A stretch of 64,000 bases of DNA from Nitrososphaerota archaeon (GCA_028867035.1 JAGWHB010000001.1:62001-126000), one strand, 5' to 3'. Counted from the first letter of the stretch, positions 1 to 8,287 are shown. A program made the numbers and translations. The notes: generated from the sequence alone by a model not told the origin.

Positions 1-350
1 TCCCTGCGGACCGCGCTGTTGCCGTTCAACAGGCTGTTCAGCCTGATCACCATGGCGGCCCTGACGACCTCGGCGGGGAGAGGGGACCCTACCCCTGCAG
101 AATGGCTGCGGATCAGGTTCAGCTGAAGCTCTTCGAGGTGTTCGGGTCTTACAACTTTGTCGGAGAGAGAACCGAACCCGGTGTTGACGCCGTAGACGAC
201 GTCGCCTCGGGCGAGCTTCTGCTCGAGGAGCGCACGGAACTTCTCCATCTGCTTCAGGCTGGTCGGACTTGCCTTGACGCGCGCTCCTCCCTCCGCCACC
301 TCGATTGCCGACTCGAGCGACAGTGAGCGCCCGTCCACGGTTACAGGCAT
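1..350 (-). CDS. hutH: Histidine ammonia-lyase, N-terminal part (cut by window start)
   Basis: Encodes the first 116 residues of histidine ammonia-lyase, which deaminates L-histidine to urocanate as the first step of histidine breakdown. Reading back from the ATG at 350-348, residues about 42-50 read VYGVNTGFG, followed by a segment with NLIRSHSAGVG and an RLNSLLNG stretch, all diagnostic of the HAL/PAL lyase family. The MIO-forming Ala-Ser-Gly lies beyond the window edge. It is divergent from a formimidoylglutamase-like gene, so both ends of the histidine pathway are represented. An AT-rich TATA-like stretch about 26 bp upstream of the ATG suggests a leaderless transcript. Confidence 0.9.
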   Translation of the reverse strand, partial: MPVTVDGRSLSLESAIEVAEGGARVKASPTSLKQMEKFRALLEQKLARGDVVYGVNTGFGSLSDKVVRPEHLEELQLNLIRSHSAGVGSPLPAEVVRAAMVIRLNSLLNGNSAVRR

Positions 351-371
351 CTATCCGAGCCCCATACAAGG

Positions 372-400
372 CCGGTAATTAGCTCGCATGCTTTTAACTC
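372..400. promoter_or_regulatory. Divergent hut promoters (two TATA-like elements)
   Basis: On the plus strand GCTTTTAACTC at about 390-400 has its centre about 28 bp before the TTG at 425. On the minus strand GCTAATTACC near 383-374 sits about 27 bp before the ATG at 350. These spacings fit archaeal TATA boxes for two leaderless transcripts and support the TTG start of the plus-strand gene. Confidence 0.5.
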
Positions 401-424
401 GACCCCTCTTGCGGCCGTCCCAGG

Positions 425-1390
425 TTGAGGAAGGCGGTAGGTTACCCCGTTCCAAAATACAACGACCCCAACGACAGGAGGATGATCCAGATTATCAAGG
501 CCTCGGGGGAGGCGAGACCCCGCTCCGTCAACATACTCGGGGTTCCCTTCGACGGCGCGGTCTTGGGCAGGAGGGGAGCGGCGGAAGGGCCCCAGGCGGT
601 TCGGGAGGCGATGGCGGCGTTTTCCAACTACAATGTGGAGCTTGACCTGGGTCTCGATGGGGCCAGGGTCTACGACCTCGGAGATCTCGTCCTGGGAAAT
701 GACGATGTGGAAAAAGCGCACGCGCTGGTCGAGTCTGAGGTAGTTGGAGACCTCACAACTGACTCGCTTCTGGTCGTACTCGGGGGAGACAACAGCATCT
801 CATTGCCTGCGCTGAGAGCCTGCTCGAAGAAGTTCGGGAGCCTTGGGCTGATCGTTGTCGATTCGCATCTTGACCTGCGAGGGAAGCTCGGCGGGAAGCC
901 CACGAGCGGGTCGTCCTATGGGCTAGCGCTGGATGAGCTCGGGAACCTCGACCCACGGAGGGTCGTCGAACTGGGCGTCCATGGCTTTCTGAATTCGAAA
1001 GCATATTTCGAGAAGGCGCAGAGAAAGGGGATCACACTGATTCCTGCGGGGGACATCGTTCGGAAGGGGCCCGAGGCTTCGGCGAAGGAAGCATATGGGA
1101 TCGCGTCCAAGGGAGCCGATGCCGTGTACCTGAGCGTCGACCTCGATGCAGTCGACCTATCCTACGTCTCGGGGGTGAGCGCCCCCAGCGCCGGGGGGAT
1201 CTCGGCGGAGCAGTTGTTCAGAATCGTCTATGAAATTGCGGGGCAGGAAAAGGTGAAAGGCGCCGACATCGTGGAACTCGCGCCATCACTGGACTCCTCC
1301 GGAAGATCACAGAGGGTTGCCGCGACGGCCTTGATGTACCTGATTGGTGGATTCGCCTCGAGGGCCAGGAAGCGGACGCGGCGATCTTGA
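425..1390 (+). CDS. hutG: Ureohydrolase, probably formimidoylglutamase (arginase/agmatinase fold)
   Basis: A 321-residue ureohydrolase. Family landmarks are NILGVPFDG (36-44), the metal-binding DSHLD (146-150) and SVDLDAVD (237-244). Its position next to histidine ammonia-lyase argues for formimidoylglutamase, which cleaves N-formimino-glutamate at the end of histidine degradation; agmatinase is the alternative. The usual GGDH metal motif reads GGDN (120-123), so one predicted metal-ligand histidine is replaced by asparagine. The TTG start at 425 is supported by a TATA-like element; a shorter version would begin at the ATG at 482. Confidence 0.72.
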   Translation: MRKAVGYPVPKYNDPNDRRMIQIIKASGEARPRSVNILGVPFDGAVLGRRGAAEGPQAVREAMAAFSNYNVELDLGLDGARVYDLGDLVLGNDDVEKAHALVESEVVGDLTTDSLLVVLGGDNSISLPALRACSKKFGSLGLIVVDSHLDLRGKLGGKPTSGSSYGLALDELGNLDPRRVVELGVHGFLNSKAYFEKAQRKGITLIPAGDIVRKGPEASAKEAYGIASKGADAVYLSVDLDAVDLSYVSGVSAPSAGGISAEQLFRIVYEIAGQEKVKGADIVELAPSLDSSGRSQRVAATALMYLIGGFASRARKRTRRS

Positions 1391-1453
1391 ATCCGGATTG
1401 CGAAAGAACAGCCGGCGCTCCAATCCAATGACGACCCGGCAGCGGCCCCGAAA

Positions 1454-1858
1454 CTAGAGCGGCGCCCAGTAGAGGACGACAGCCACGGCGAGGTCCAGGG
1501 GCCACCAGAAGGGGATTTCGTACTTGCCGATGTTGAAGCTCCCGAGGAGTGTGGTTGTCCAATCGCCCTTCGTCACGAACTTCCCTCTCCAGGCGAAGTA
1601 TACCGCGTCTTCGAGTACAGCCAGGAAGAAGACATTCCCGGCCCAGGCGGTTATGGGAAGCGCGAAGGATGCGATTATGAAAAGGGGCAAGAGCAGGAAG
1701 AAATGGTAGGGCGAGATGACCCAGAAGACAGACTTCTCGTTGAACTCTTTCGTGGTCCTCGTCCACTCGCGCTCGTACCTGTTGACGTATCTGTACTCGA
1801 TTCCGGCGTAGATTATGCCGAAGATAGCGACCCTGATGAATGACGCGGGGTCGAACAA
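1454..1858 (-). CDS. Small integral membrane protein of unknown function
   Basis: A 134-residue protein not recognised as a named family. It has about four hydrophobic segments (FIRVAIFGIIYAGI near the N-terminus, FFLLLPLFIIASFALPI mid-protein, a less hydrophobic NVFFLAVLEDAVYFAW segment, and a C-terminal LDLAVAVVLYWAPL) and aromatic-rich loops. The start is TTG, one base after the uS19 stop codon, so it is probably translated from the ribosomal protein operon. It sits where uL22 would normally follow uS19. Function unknown; a coupled but unrelated cargo gene is the simplest reading. Confidence 0.6.
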   Translation of the reverse strand: MFDPASFIRVAIFGIIYAGIEYRYVNRYEREWTRTTKEFNEKSVFWVISPYHFFLLLPLFIIASFALPITAWAGNVFFLAVLEDAVYFAWRGKFVTKGDWTTTLLGSFNIGKYEIPFWWPLDLAVAVVLYWAPL

Positions 1859-1859
1859 G

Positions 1860-2255
1860 TCACTTCAGCGGCACGTAGAGGCTCGAGCGGCTGGCGCCGA
1901 TGCCCGGAGTACCGTGGACGACCTTCTTGTTTGTGATCACGTATTCGCCGAGGTATCTCCCGATCATCTCGGGCTTCACCTCTAGTGGGACGAACTCCCT
2001 GCCGTTGTGCACCGCTATGGTGAGCCCCACCATCGTTGGGAGGATTATCATGTCCCTGGCGTGCGTCTTGATCTGCCCTTCGTGCTTTCCTTCCTTGATC
2101 GCCCTGGCGTCCTCAAGCAGCTTCCTCTTCTCCTCTGACACCCCCCTGTTCAGGGACCGCCTCGCCCTGGACGGCAACAGCTCGAGAAGGGCCTCGGTGG
2201 ACATCGAGTTGAGTTCATCCAAAGTCTTTCCCCTGTACCTGAACTCCTTGGGCAA
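1860..2255 (-). CDS. rps19: 30S ribosomal protein uS19
   Basis: A 131-residue uS19, a small-subunit head protein that contacts 16S rRNA near the A-site finger. The central [23 protein letters not shown] region and the GRYLGEYV motif followed by the conserved C-terminal [12 protein letters not shown] stretch are diagnostic. It has the archaeal/eukaryotic N-terminal extension ([13 protein letters not shown]). It starts immediately after uL2 with no gap, so it is co-translated. The next gene is not uL22, so the usual S10-type operon is interrupted here. Confidence 0.97.
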   Translation of the reverse strand: MPKEFRYRGKTLDELNSMSTEALLELLPSRARRSLNRGVSEEKRKLLEDARAIKEGKHEGQIKTHARDMIILPTMVGLTIAVHNGREFVPLEVKPEMIGRYLGEYVITNKKVVHGTPGIGASRSSLYVPLK

Positions 2256-2996
2256 CTACTTCGAAACCTCCGCGCTCGACCTTGCCAATCTCTTCCTTCC
2301 AGTCTTCCTGGGCGCTATTAATCCTACCTTTCTTCCAGGAGGCGCGTTCCTCGAAGTGCTGGTGGACTTACCCGGATGCTGGTGCCTTCCACCCCCGAAC
2401 GGGTGGTACACCACGGCCATCGCTATTCCTCTCATGCGCGGATAGACCCGTCCAGAAGCCCTCATGGCATGATGCCTGGCGCCCGCCGTGAGGAACGGCT
2501 TCTCCCTTCTCCCTCCCCCGGCGACTTCACCAACGGTCGCCCTGCATGTGTCGTTGACGAGGATATTCTTCCCCGAAGGCAGCTTTAGGATGGCCTTTCC
2601 GTTGGCCTTCGAGAAGAGGACCGCCGAAGTCCCTGAGGCCCTCACAAACCTTCCGCCGTCTCCTGGCCTGAGCTCGATGTTGCATATGCGGGTGCCTTCG
2701 GGTATCCTCGAAAGCTGCATTATGTTTCCCTCGTGTATCTGCGCCGAACTTCCAAGCGTCACCTGCTGGCCGACCGCCATCCCCGCGACGGCCGGGAGGT
2801 AGGTGTACCTGTCCCTGTCGAGGCGGATCTGTGCCAACGGAGCGCTTCTTCCTCTTTCGTCGATTATCGCCGTCACCGTCGCTTTGCCTTCGGACCCGGG
2901 CCTGGGATATCTGACTGGCGCTACCTTCCCCTTGCTTGGCGCCCTGAACTGGATCCCGGCCTTCCCGCGTCTGCGCTGTAGGATCCTCTTACCCAT
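2256..2996 (-). CDS. rpl2: 50S ribosomal protein uL2
   Basis: A 246-residue archaeal uL2, needed for subunit association and peptidyl-transferase activity. The start MGKRILQRRRGKAG is typical, and the C-terminal region carries the conserved GGGRHQHPGK segment near the catalytic centre and an RKTGRKR tail. It lies 3 bp after uL23 and abuts uS19, within the minus-strand ribosomal protein operon. Confidence 0.97.
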   Translation of the reverse strand: MGKRILQRRRGKAGIQFRAPSKGKVAPVRYPRPGSEGKATVTAIIDERGRSAPLAQIRLDRDRYTYLPAVAGMAVGQQVTLGSSAQIHEGNIMQLSRIPEGTRICNIELRPGDGGRFVRASGTSAVLFSKANGKAILKLPSGKNILVNDTCRATVGEVAGGGRREKPFLTAGARHHAMRASGRVYPRMRGIAMAVVYHPFGGGRHQHPGKSTSTSRNAPPGRKVGLIAPRKTGRKRLARSSAEVSK

Positions 2997-2999
2997 GTC

Positions 3000-3266
3000 C
3001 TATACCAGCCCCATCTTTGTAGCCAGCTCCGCGGCCTTCCCTGCTTCCGTCAGCCTCACGAATGCTTTCTTCCCCTTGATGGTCCTCGATGTGTTGACCG
3101 CCTGGACCTTGACCTCGTAGAGCGCTTGAACCGCGCTCGCGACCTGGGACTTCGAGACCCTGTCGTCGACCAGGAAACATAGCTTGTTCTCCCTTTCTAT
3201 CTGGTCGAACGTCCTTTCGGTGACGTAGGGCCTCTTCAGTATCTTCTGGGCGTCTTCGAGCCTCAT
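3000..3266 (-). CDS. rpl23: 50S ribosomal protein uL23
   Basis: An 88-residue uL23, which sits at the exit tunnel and forms part of the docking site for SRP. The N-terminal KRPYVTERTF and the C-terminal GKKAFVRLTEAGKAAELATKMGLV stretch match the compact archaeal family. It starts 1 bp after the uL4 stop and precedes uL2 in the standard order. The SRP RNA is encoded in this same window at 62.4-62.7 kb. Confidence 0.95.
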   Translation of the reverse strand: MRLEDAQKILKRPYVTERTFDQIERENKLCFLVDDRVSKSQVASAVQALYEVKVQAVNTSRTIKGKKAFVRLTEAGKAAELATKMGLV

Positions 3267-3267
3267 T

Positions 3268-4065
3268 CTAGGGGACCGCTCCCTTTCCTCTCATGTCAAG
3301 GGCGCTCAGGGCCGACTCGGTCCAGAGCGTCAGCCTCCCGGGGACCCCTCCCGGCGCCAGGTCAAGGACGCTAAGGCTTTCAACTCGAGTGACTCCCACT
3401 CCGGGGATTCCGCCTGCGGCCTTGCCCACCCCCCTGTCGTTCGTGACCACTATCAGGGGACCGGACCCCGTCCGATAGGCTCTCCCCCTCAGCCTCCTCT
3501 TGCCTGAATTCCGTTTGACGTGCTCGTCGACCCGTTGGAGTTCGTCTCCAAGGTTTACCTTCTCGAGGAAAGTTACGAGCTCGCCTGTCTTCTCGACCGT
3601 CTCAATGTCGTCCGCGACCACCATGGGGAGCATTAGTTTCTTCACCCTGTGGCCGCGCGCCTTCACCGCGTCCAGGTTTGCGGTATATGCGATCGCAGAA
3701 TTCGTCGCCAGCTTGTTCTCCTTCTTGTTGACCCCCATGTGTATGACCTTCTCTGACCTCGGCGGATGCGCGAGCCTCCCCTTGACGACGCTTGCCACTC
3801 CACCCGCCAGGCCCCCTCTCGGGTATCTTTCCCCCTTCACCCTGGGAATCCTGGAGCGCCCCGTACCTGTCGGAGGGCTGTGGGTCTCTGCTGTGGTCCT
3901 CTCGCCCGCCATCGGATCGCGTCCCTTCGGTTGGAGGCGGTGCGACCCGACAAGCCAGAACATGCGCCTCACCAGGTCGGGCCGAAGCTCTGAATCGAAG
4001 ACCTCAGGTACTTCAACTTCGCCGGAAGGCTTCCCGTTCAAACCCAAGACCTCCGCCTTCATCAT
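3268..4065 (-). CDS. rpl4: 50S ribosomal protein uL4
   Basis: A 265-residue archaeal uL4. Diagnostic parts are the N-terminal VEVPEVFDSELRPDLVRRM segment, the long tunnel-facing loop with GTGRSRIPRVKG and GGVASVVKGRLAHPPR, and the C-terminal LLVV-like Rossmann part with a GVGKAAGGIPGV stretch. Its ATG overlaps the uL3 stop as ATGA, indicating translational coupling. Confidence 0.96.
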   Translation of the reverse strand: MMKAEVLGLNGKPSGEVEVPEVFDSELRPDLVRRMFWLVGSHRLQPKGRDPMAGERTTAETHSPPTGTGRSRIPRVKGERYPRGGLAGGVASVVKGRLAHPPRSEKVIHMGVNKKENKLATNSAIAYTANLDAVKARGHRVKKLMLPMVVADDIETVEKTGELVTFLEKVNLGDELQRVDEHVKRNSGKRRLRGRAYRTGSGPLIVVTNDRGVGKAAGGIPGVGVTRVESLSVLDLAPGGVPGRLTLWTESALSALDMRGKGAVP

Positions 4066-5015
4066 CTTTTACCTGCCATGGCGCTTACCTCGACTATCTG
4101 AGGCGGGTTCTGGTTCTTCGTTGTGCCTCTCACCCTCATCCTTACGACCACGAACCTCCTCGCTGGACCTGGGACCGAGCCCCTGACGACCGCGTAGTCT
4201 CCGTTGACGTTGCCGAAGTGCTCGAAACCGCCCTGGGGGGTCACCGGATTGGCTGTTGCGTTCCCCACAAGAAGGATCCTCTTCCCAGTCTCCGTCCTCT
4301 GGTGGAAGCCCATCTGCCCTGCCCTGGCGATCGTGTACATGACCGCGGCGGGGTGCCAGGGTCCTATCACTCCCACGGCCCTCACGCTCTTCCGTGACTT
4401 GTGCTGCTTCCTCTTGACCCCGAACCTGGTCACCGGTCCTTCGAAACCCTTACCCTTGGTGATTCCAAGGACGTCCACGTACATCCCGGCCTTGAAGCTG
4501 TCGGTGAACTTCACCTTCTTTCCTATCAGACCGTAGACGAATTCCGTCTGGGTCTTCAGGTCTCCTCCAGACACCCCCACTTCTGTCAGTATCGGCTTTT
4601 TCTGGGACAGACCGACGTCACTCGGGACCGAAGAGACCAGCGCAGCCACTCGGCTCGCCCTGGCGACTGGAAGTTTTTCCACTGTCGTCTGGGCCGCGTC
4701 CTTCACGTCTGCTATGGCCATGTCCTGCCCGTTCTCGTGCTTGTACATCCTCAACCCCACGACCTCCGCATCCGGAAGTGTGAGGACGCTGGACAGGTTG
4801 AAGAGCGGCTTGCCGAAGTTGGGGGTCTTTGCCCTGTCATCCACGGTGATGACGTGGGTGGTGCCTGCCTTGTAGCCCGGGAATCCCAGCAGAGTCGGCT
4901 TTTCGGCTGCTACCTTGGGCCAGGTCCTTACCCTTGGGACGAAGCTTTTGGCTCGTCCTCTCGGCCTGTATGCAAGACTACCTCTACGTGGCGCAGAATG
5001 TTTTCGATGACCCAT
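4062..5015 (-). CDS. rpl3: 50S ribosomal protein uL3
   Basis: A 317-residue archaeal uL3, an early assembly protein reaching the peptidyl-transferase centre. The N-terminus MGHRKHSAPRRGSLAY is the classic archaeal/eukaryotic start; the core carries VDVLGITKGKGFEGPVTRFG and the W-finger region GVIGPWHPAAVMYTIARAGQMG. It is the first ribosomal protein gene of the operon and lies 3 bp after a LAGLIDADG-like reading frame, which would be co-transcribed with it. Confidence 0.97.
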   Translation of the reverse strand: MGHRKHSAPRRGSLAYRPRGRAKSFVPRVRTWPKVAAEKPTLLGFPGYKAGTTHVITVDDRAKTPNFGKPLFNLSSVLTLPDAEVVGLRMYKHENGQDMAIADVKDAAQTTVEKLPVARASRVAALVSSVPSDVGLSQKKPILTEVGVSGGDLKTQTEFVYGLIGKKVKFTDSFKAGMYVDVLGITKGKGFEGPVTRFGVKRKQHKSRKSVRAVGVIGPWHPAAVMYTIARAGQMGFHQRTETGKRILLVGNATANPVTPQGGFEHFGNVNGDYAVVRGSVPGPARRFVVVRMRVRGTTKNQNPPQIVEVSAMAGKR

Positions 5016-5018
5016 TTC

Positions 5019-5427
5019 TTAGGGGCTGTTTTCCAATGCCTTCAAAAGCCTTTTCTTCCGTAAGACCTCTCTGCCCTTGGCCGCCGCCAGAATTCTTTGG
5101 TCCTTCTCCGTCATCATAGTCGGTAATACCTTCTTCGCCTTCTCATATTGATGTCTTCGTTTTTCGGTCCTCAAGAATGGCTCAGTCTCCCTGATCGTCG
5201 CCTCGACAGCCTCTTTAGACGACCACTGCGCATAGAACGCATTAGCCTTCTTTGCGAAGTAAACGCCACACCATTTTCCCGTGGCATTACGGATGAACTC
5301 TGCCAATGTCTCCAAGACCTTTCGTTCTTTCTGCGCTACGTGAAAAGCGCAGTACCACCTCCCATTGCGCCTTTTGGCGACATGCAGGTGGCCTTCAGTG
5401 TCTATCCAAGCCGCGACTTCCAGCCAT
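5019..5427 (-). pseudogene. LAGLIDADG homing-endonuclease-like gene with disrupted start
   Basis: A reading frame open from 5508 down to the TAA at 5019. It contains a single LAGLIDADG-type motif, EVAAWIDTEGHLHV, at about 5420-5379, followed by a basic segment and the pattern typical of one LAGLIDADG domain, ending in a Lys/Arg-rich helix. No ATG, GTG or TTG lies in frame upstream of the motif; the first in-frame TTG (5315) would remove it. Deleting one G of the GG pair at 5422-5423 would bring the ATG at 5427 into frame, giving MAEVAAWIDTEGH. So the gene is a one-base-disrupted remnant, a sequencing error, or uses a rare start. The uL3 operon TATA box lies just upstream. Confidence 0.6.
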
Positions 5428-5473
5428 GACCATTGCCTTGCTGAGGTCGTCTTGCTTCGAGAAATTACGAGGC

Positions 5474-5488
5474 GTTTGCTTTTAAGGC
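5474..5488 (-). promoter_or_regulatory. Probable TATA promoter of the uL3 operon
   Basis: On the minus strand CCTTAAAAGC, preceded by a G/C-rich BRE-like GGGGG, is the best TATA match upstream of the ribosomal protein run. Transcription would start near 5455, so the LAGLIDADG-like frame and then uL3 would lie on the transcript. Confidence 0.45.
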
Positions 5489-5540
5489 CCCCGTTTTGAT
5501 TTCCAGTCCATTAGCATACCATCGAGGATGATAGGGATTT

Positions 5541-6368
5541 TTAGGCAGTTAGAATGCTGACTAGGTTCAATCCTGCGAAAATCGCTTCTTCTGTCCTCAC
5601 AGTCTCGACATGCTGCTCCGGATACAGGTTCAGAACGAAATCCACCTGGCGCGACAGCCCTTGGCCGAATATGTCGAACAGCCCTTTCGAGGGCGAACCG
5701 AATATCAGCTTGACGCCGTCAGCCATACTCAACGCTTCCTGGAGACGGCCAAGCGCCTCCTTGAGGGGAGAGCCGAGCCTCGAAGTCGCAATCTTCACCT
5801 TGAACCTCTTGTCGTACAGTACCTCAGCGGAGGACCTCGACTCCACACTGTATCCCCAGTAACCCCTGACATTCTCCTTCGCGATAGGCTCGGCCTCCAG
5901 GGGCCTGACCGAGACGACCCTCACCGTGACGCGTTTGCCCGGGATAGCTGTCCCCCTTAGCCTTGGATTGGCGTCCAGGCCAATGTCGACGGTCCCGTCC
6001 TCGTTGACCACCCCCTCCCTTGTTTCTCCCGGAGAAAGAGTGTGCGCGGGCACCCTCGCCTTGTGGGATGGTATCCTGAGCGGCGGGAGTATGCCGGCGT
6101 ACTTCAACATCTCGTCGATGGGATAGAGCCTCCGTCTGAGGTACTGGGGCGTCTCGAGGTACTCTAGGACCGTTCGGATCGCGTCCACGTCCCCCTTTCC
6201 CCTCCGGTCACCGAAGACTTCGATGACGTCGACTCCATAGGTCGCGCACGCCCTTGCTATCAGACCAAGCTTCGCCGTCTTCTCTCTGGGGGATTCCTTG
6301 TCTTCGAGAACCGTATCGGGGATAGAGACCGCCAGCATCCTTCCCAGCAGAGCCAACGAGCCGGACAA
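5541..6368 (-). CDS. SPOUT-fold RNA methyltransferase (COG2106/SPOUT1-like)
   Basis: A protein of 265-275 residues of the archaeal/eukaryotic SPOUT family typically found beside the uL3 gene. The N-terminal part (LAVSIPDTVLEDKESPREKTAKLGLIARAC and the following VDVIEVFGD) binds and folds the knot, a central OB-like insert follows, and the C-terminus has LIFGSPSKGLFDIF and a deep-knot NLYPEQHVETVRTEEA segment that binds S-adenosylmethionine. The likely start is the ATG at 6338; a TTG at 6368 is possible. The target is presumed to be rRNA but cannot be read from the sequence. Confidence 0.82.
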   Translation of the reverse strand: MSGSLALLGRMLAVSIPDTVLEDKESPREKTAKLGLIARACATYGVDVIEVFGDRRGKGDVDAIRTVLEYLETPQYLRRRLYPIDEMLKYAGILPPLRIPSHKARVPAHTLSPGETREGVVNEDGTVDIGLDANPRLRGTAIPGKRVTVRVVSVRPLEAEPIAKENVRGYWGYSVESRSSAEVLYDKRFKVKIATSRLGSPLKEALGRLQEALSMADGVKLIFGSPSKGLFDIFGQGLSRQVDFVLNLYPEQHVETVRTEEAIFAGLNLVSILTA

Positions 6369-6441
6369 AGGATTGCGCTAATTCAGTCTTCTCCCTGCGG
6401 ACACTAGCTGGTGGAAGACACATGAACCAAAACACCGAGGG

Positions 6442-7755
6442 ATGGGATTGATGGCCGCAGGCAAGAGACCAAAGAGGGACAACTGGTTGTACTCTACGTT
6501 CCCCATCTCCGTCGCCATCGGCCCCCTGGGCACCATGGTCCAGCTCTACCTGATAGCCCTGAACGGGCAGGCCCTGGGCACCATCTATGGAGGCCTTGCA
6601 TCTGCGATCTACAACGGCATCAGCATCCCCGCCGCTCTCTTCTGGGGATTCACGATCGACAGGCTTCACAAACAGAGGGCTCTCATTGCGCTCGGGTATG
6701 CGCTCACGGCAATCGCCTTGGTTTCGTTCTTCTTCGACCGATCGACCGACGGGACCATAGCGAGATACTCGGTTGTATCCTTCGTTTCGCTGGCCTCGGC
6801 GACCCCGCTCAACCTCCTGATCATGGAAACGGAGCAGAAGAGCAGGTGGGCAGGAGCCTTCGCGAAGCTGTCGATGGTATCGAGCGTGGGCAACGTCGTC
6901 GGACTCCTGGTTAGCTCGGTCTGGACTGACCTCCTTCCAAAACAGCTCGTCCTGCTCTTCGTCCCCATGGGTGCACTCGCCGTGACGTCTTCTGCGCTGG
7001 CGATAGTTCTGATACGCGAGCCCCCCTACGTCTTCGAGAGGGAGATAGTCGCGAGGAGAAGGCCCAGCTTCTTCAACCGGCTTCTCGCCAACCCCATCTT
7101 CTTCGTGGTCATTCCGACACTCTCCGACTTCAGGCGGGTCTTCAGGGGACTTCGCTCCAGTCTCACACGAAGCGTCCCGCTCTTCTACATCTCGACGATA
7201 CTCTTCTACCTCTCGAGCGGCCTCTTCAACACTTCATTCGTCCCTGCGATGCACCTGTTCTCGATTCCTGACGGGGAGGTTTTCGCCGTTATCCTTGTGG
7301 GGATGGTTGTACAGACCATCGCCTTCCAGTTCGGGGGCGATTTCGTAGGATCCCGGAGCCTCATAGCCACTTCGATCCAGGGGCTCATGTTGCGCGGCTG
7401 GTCCTACCTCGGAATCGGAGTGGCTGCGCTCTTCCTGGTGGGACCCCTGTTCGTCGTCCCCGCTCTGATACTCTACCCGCTGGCAGGGGGTGTGGCGTTC
7501 GCAATCTACTACACGTCTGCGAATACCATGATGTTCACGACTGTCCAGAGCAAGTCAGCGGGGGCGGCTCTGGGAGTTTACTCCGCGGTGGTCGGCATAG
7601 CTGCGATGGGCGGTTCATTCGCGTCCGGCTTCATTTCCGTGTATCTGGGGTACTACACCACCTTCATCTTTGCGGGGATCCTTTTGTTCGTGGGGGTCGG
7701 CGTCGTGGGGCGCATTCCAAAGCCGACCAGTCCTGACGAAGGGGTGCTCCAATGA
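6442..7755 (+). CDS. Major facilitator superfamily transporter
   Basis: A 437-residue polytopic membrane protein with about 12 hydrophobic segments and the MFS loop 2-3 feature FTIDRLHKQRALI (a D-R-x-x-x-R variant) at about residues 73-85. A basic cytoplasmic loop (residues about 195-245) separates the two six-helix halves. Substrate unknown. It lies between the SPOUT methyltransferase (divergent) and a metal-dependent regulator, but nothing ties it functionally to either. Confidence 0.85.
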   Translation: MGLMAAGKRPKRDNWLYSTFPISVAIGPLGTMVQLYLIALNGQALGTIYGGLASAIYNGISIPAALFWGFTIDRLHKQRALIALGYALTAIALVSFFFDRSTDGTIARYSVVSFVSLASATPLNLLIMETEQKSRWAGAFAKLSMVSSVGNVVGLLVSSVWTDLLPKQLVLLFVPMGALAVTSSALAIVLIREPPYVFEREIVARRRPSFFNRLLANPIFFVVIPTLSDFRRVFRGLRSSLTRSVPLFYISTILFYLSSGLFNTSFVPAMHLFSIPDGEVFAVILVGMVVQTIAFQFGGDFVGSRSLIATSIQGLMLRGWSYLGIGVAALFLVGPLFVVPALILYPLAGGVAFAIYYTSANTMMFTTVQSKSAGAALGVYSAVVGIAAMGGSFASGFISVYLGYYTTFIFAGILLFVGVGVVGRIPKPTSPDEGVLQ

Positions 7756-7829
7756 TTGCACCAGGCTAGTGGTGGTCAATGCTCTCCATTCAGATGCTAA
7801 TCTCGTATTCTTACCTCCCAAAGTAGAGG

Positions 7830-7852
7830 GTTTATATTAGGGTCAGCCTAAT
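7830..7852 (+). promoter_or_regulatory. TATA box with overlapping DtxR-type operator
   Basis: TTTATATT (7831-7838) is followed, overlapping, by the perfect inverted repeat ATTAGG-N5-CCTAAT (7836-7852). The DtxR family binds TTAGG-type palindromes, and the gene immediately downstream (ATG 7871) is a DtxR-type regulator, so autoregulation by metal is likely. Confidence 0.65.
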
Positions 7853-7870
7853 GCCGTTAGGAGATACAGA

Positions 7871-8287
7871 ATGAAAACTAGCCTGAGCCGGAGAGATTAC
7901 GATTGTATCGAGTCTGTGTACGTACTTTCGACCGATGGATGGTCGGCAAGGGTCAAGGACATTGCGAACAGGCTGAAGGTAGCTCCGCCGACAGCCGTGG
8001 AGTTCCTCGACAAGCTGACGGGCCTAGGCATCGTCGAAAAGGGACCGAGCGGCTACAGACTTTCCGAGAAAGGCGTGGACCGCTTCAACGAAGCGACCAG
8101 GTCGCATAGGCTGTTCGAGACGCTCTTGGTGAGAAACGGGGTCAGCCTCAAGGAAGCATGCAGGATCTCGTCCACCTTGGGAGGCCCGGTAGACGAGGCC
8201 GAGCTGGAACAACTCTGCTCGCATATGAGCCATCCGAACACCTGCCCGCATGGCAGGCCAATACCAATGGGTGGAGGGCATGGTTGA
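7871..8287 (+). CDS. DtxR-family metal-dependent transcriptional regulator
   Basis: A 138-residue regulator. The N-terminal winged helix (residues about 10-70; VKDIANRLKVAPPTAVEFLDKL is the recognition region) is followed by the dimerisation/metal domain, which ends in the hallmark HMSHPNTCPHGRPIP (residues about 119-133). There is no C-terminal SH3-like domain. It overlaps the downstream transporter by 8 bp, implying metal-controlled co-expression. The metal (Fe, Mn, Ni) cannot be decided from the sequence. Confidence 0.85.
   Translation: MKTSLSRRDYDCIESVYVLSTDGWSARVKDIANRLKVAPPTAVEFLDKLTGLGIVEKGPSGYRLSEKGVDRFNEATRSHRLFETLLVRNGVSLKEACRISSTLGGPVDEAELEQLCSHMSHPNTCPHGRPIPMGGGHG

Noticed and set aside
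102..326. Small plus-strand gene at the left edge
   Set aside because: It is antisense to histidine ammonia-lyase, whose conserved motifs are on the minus strand.
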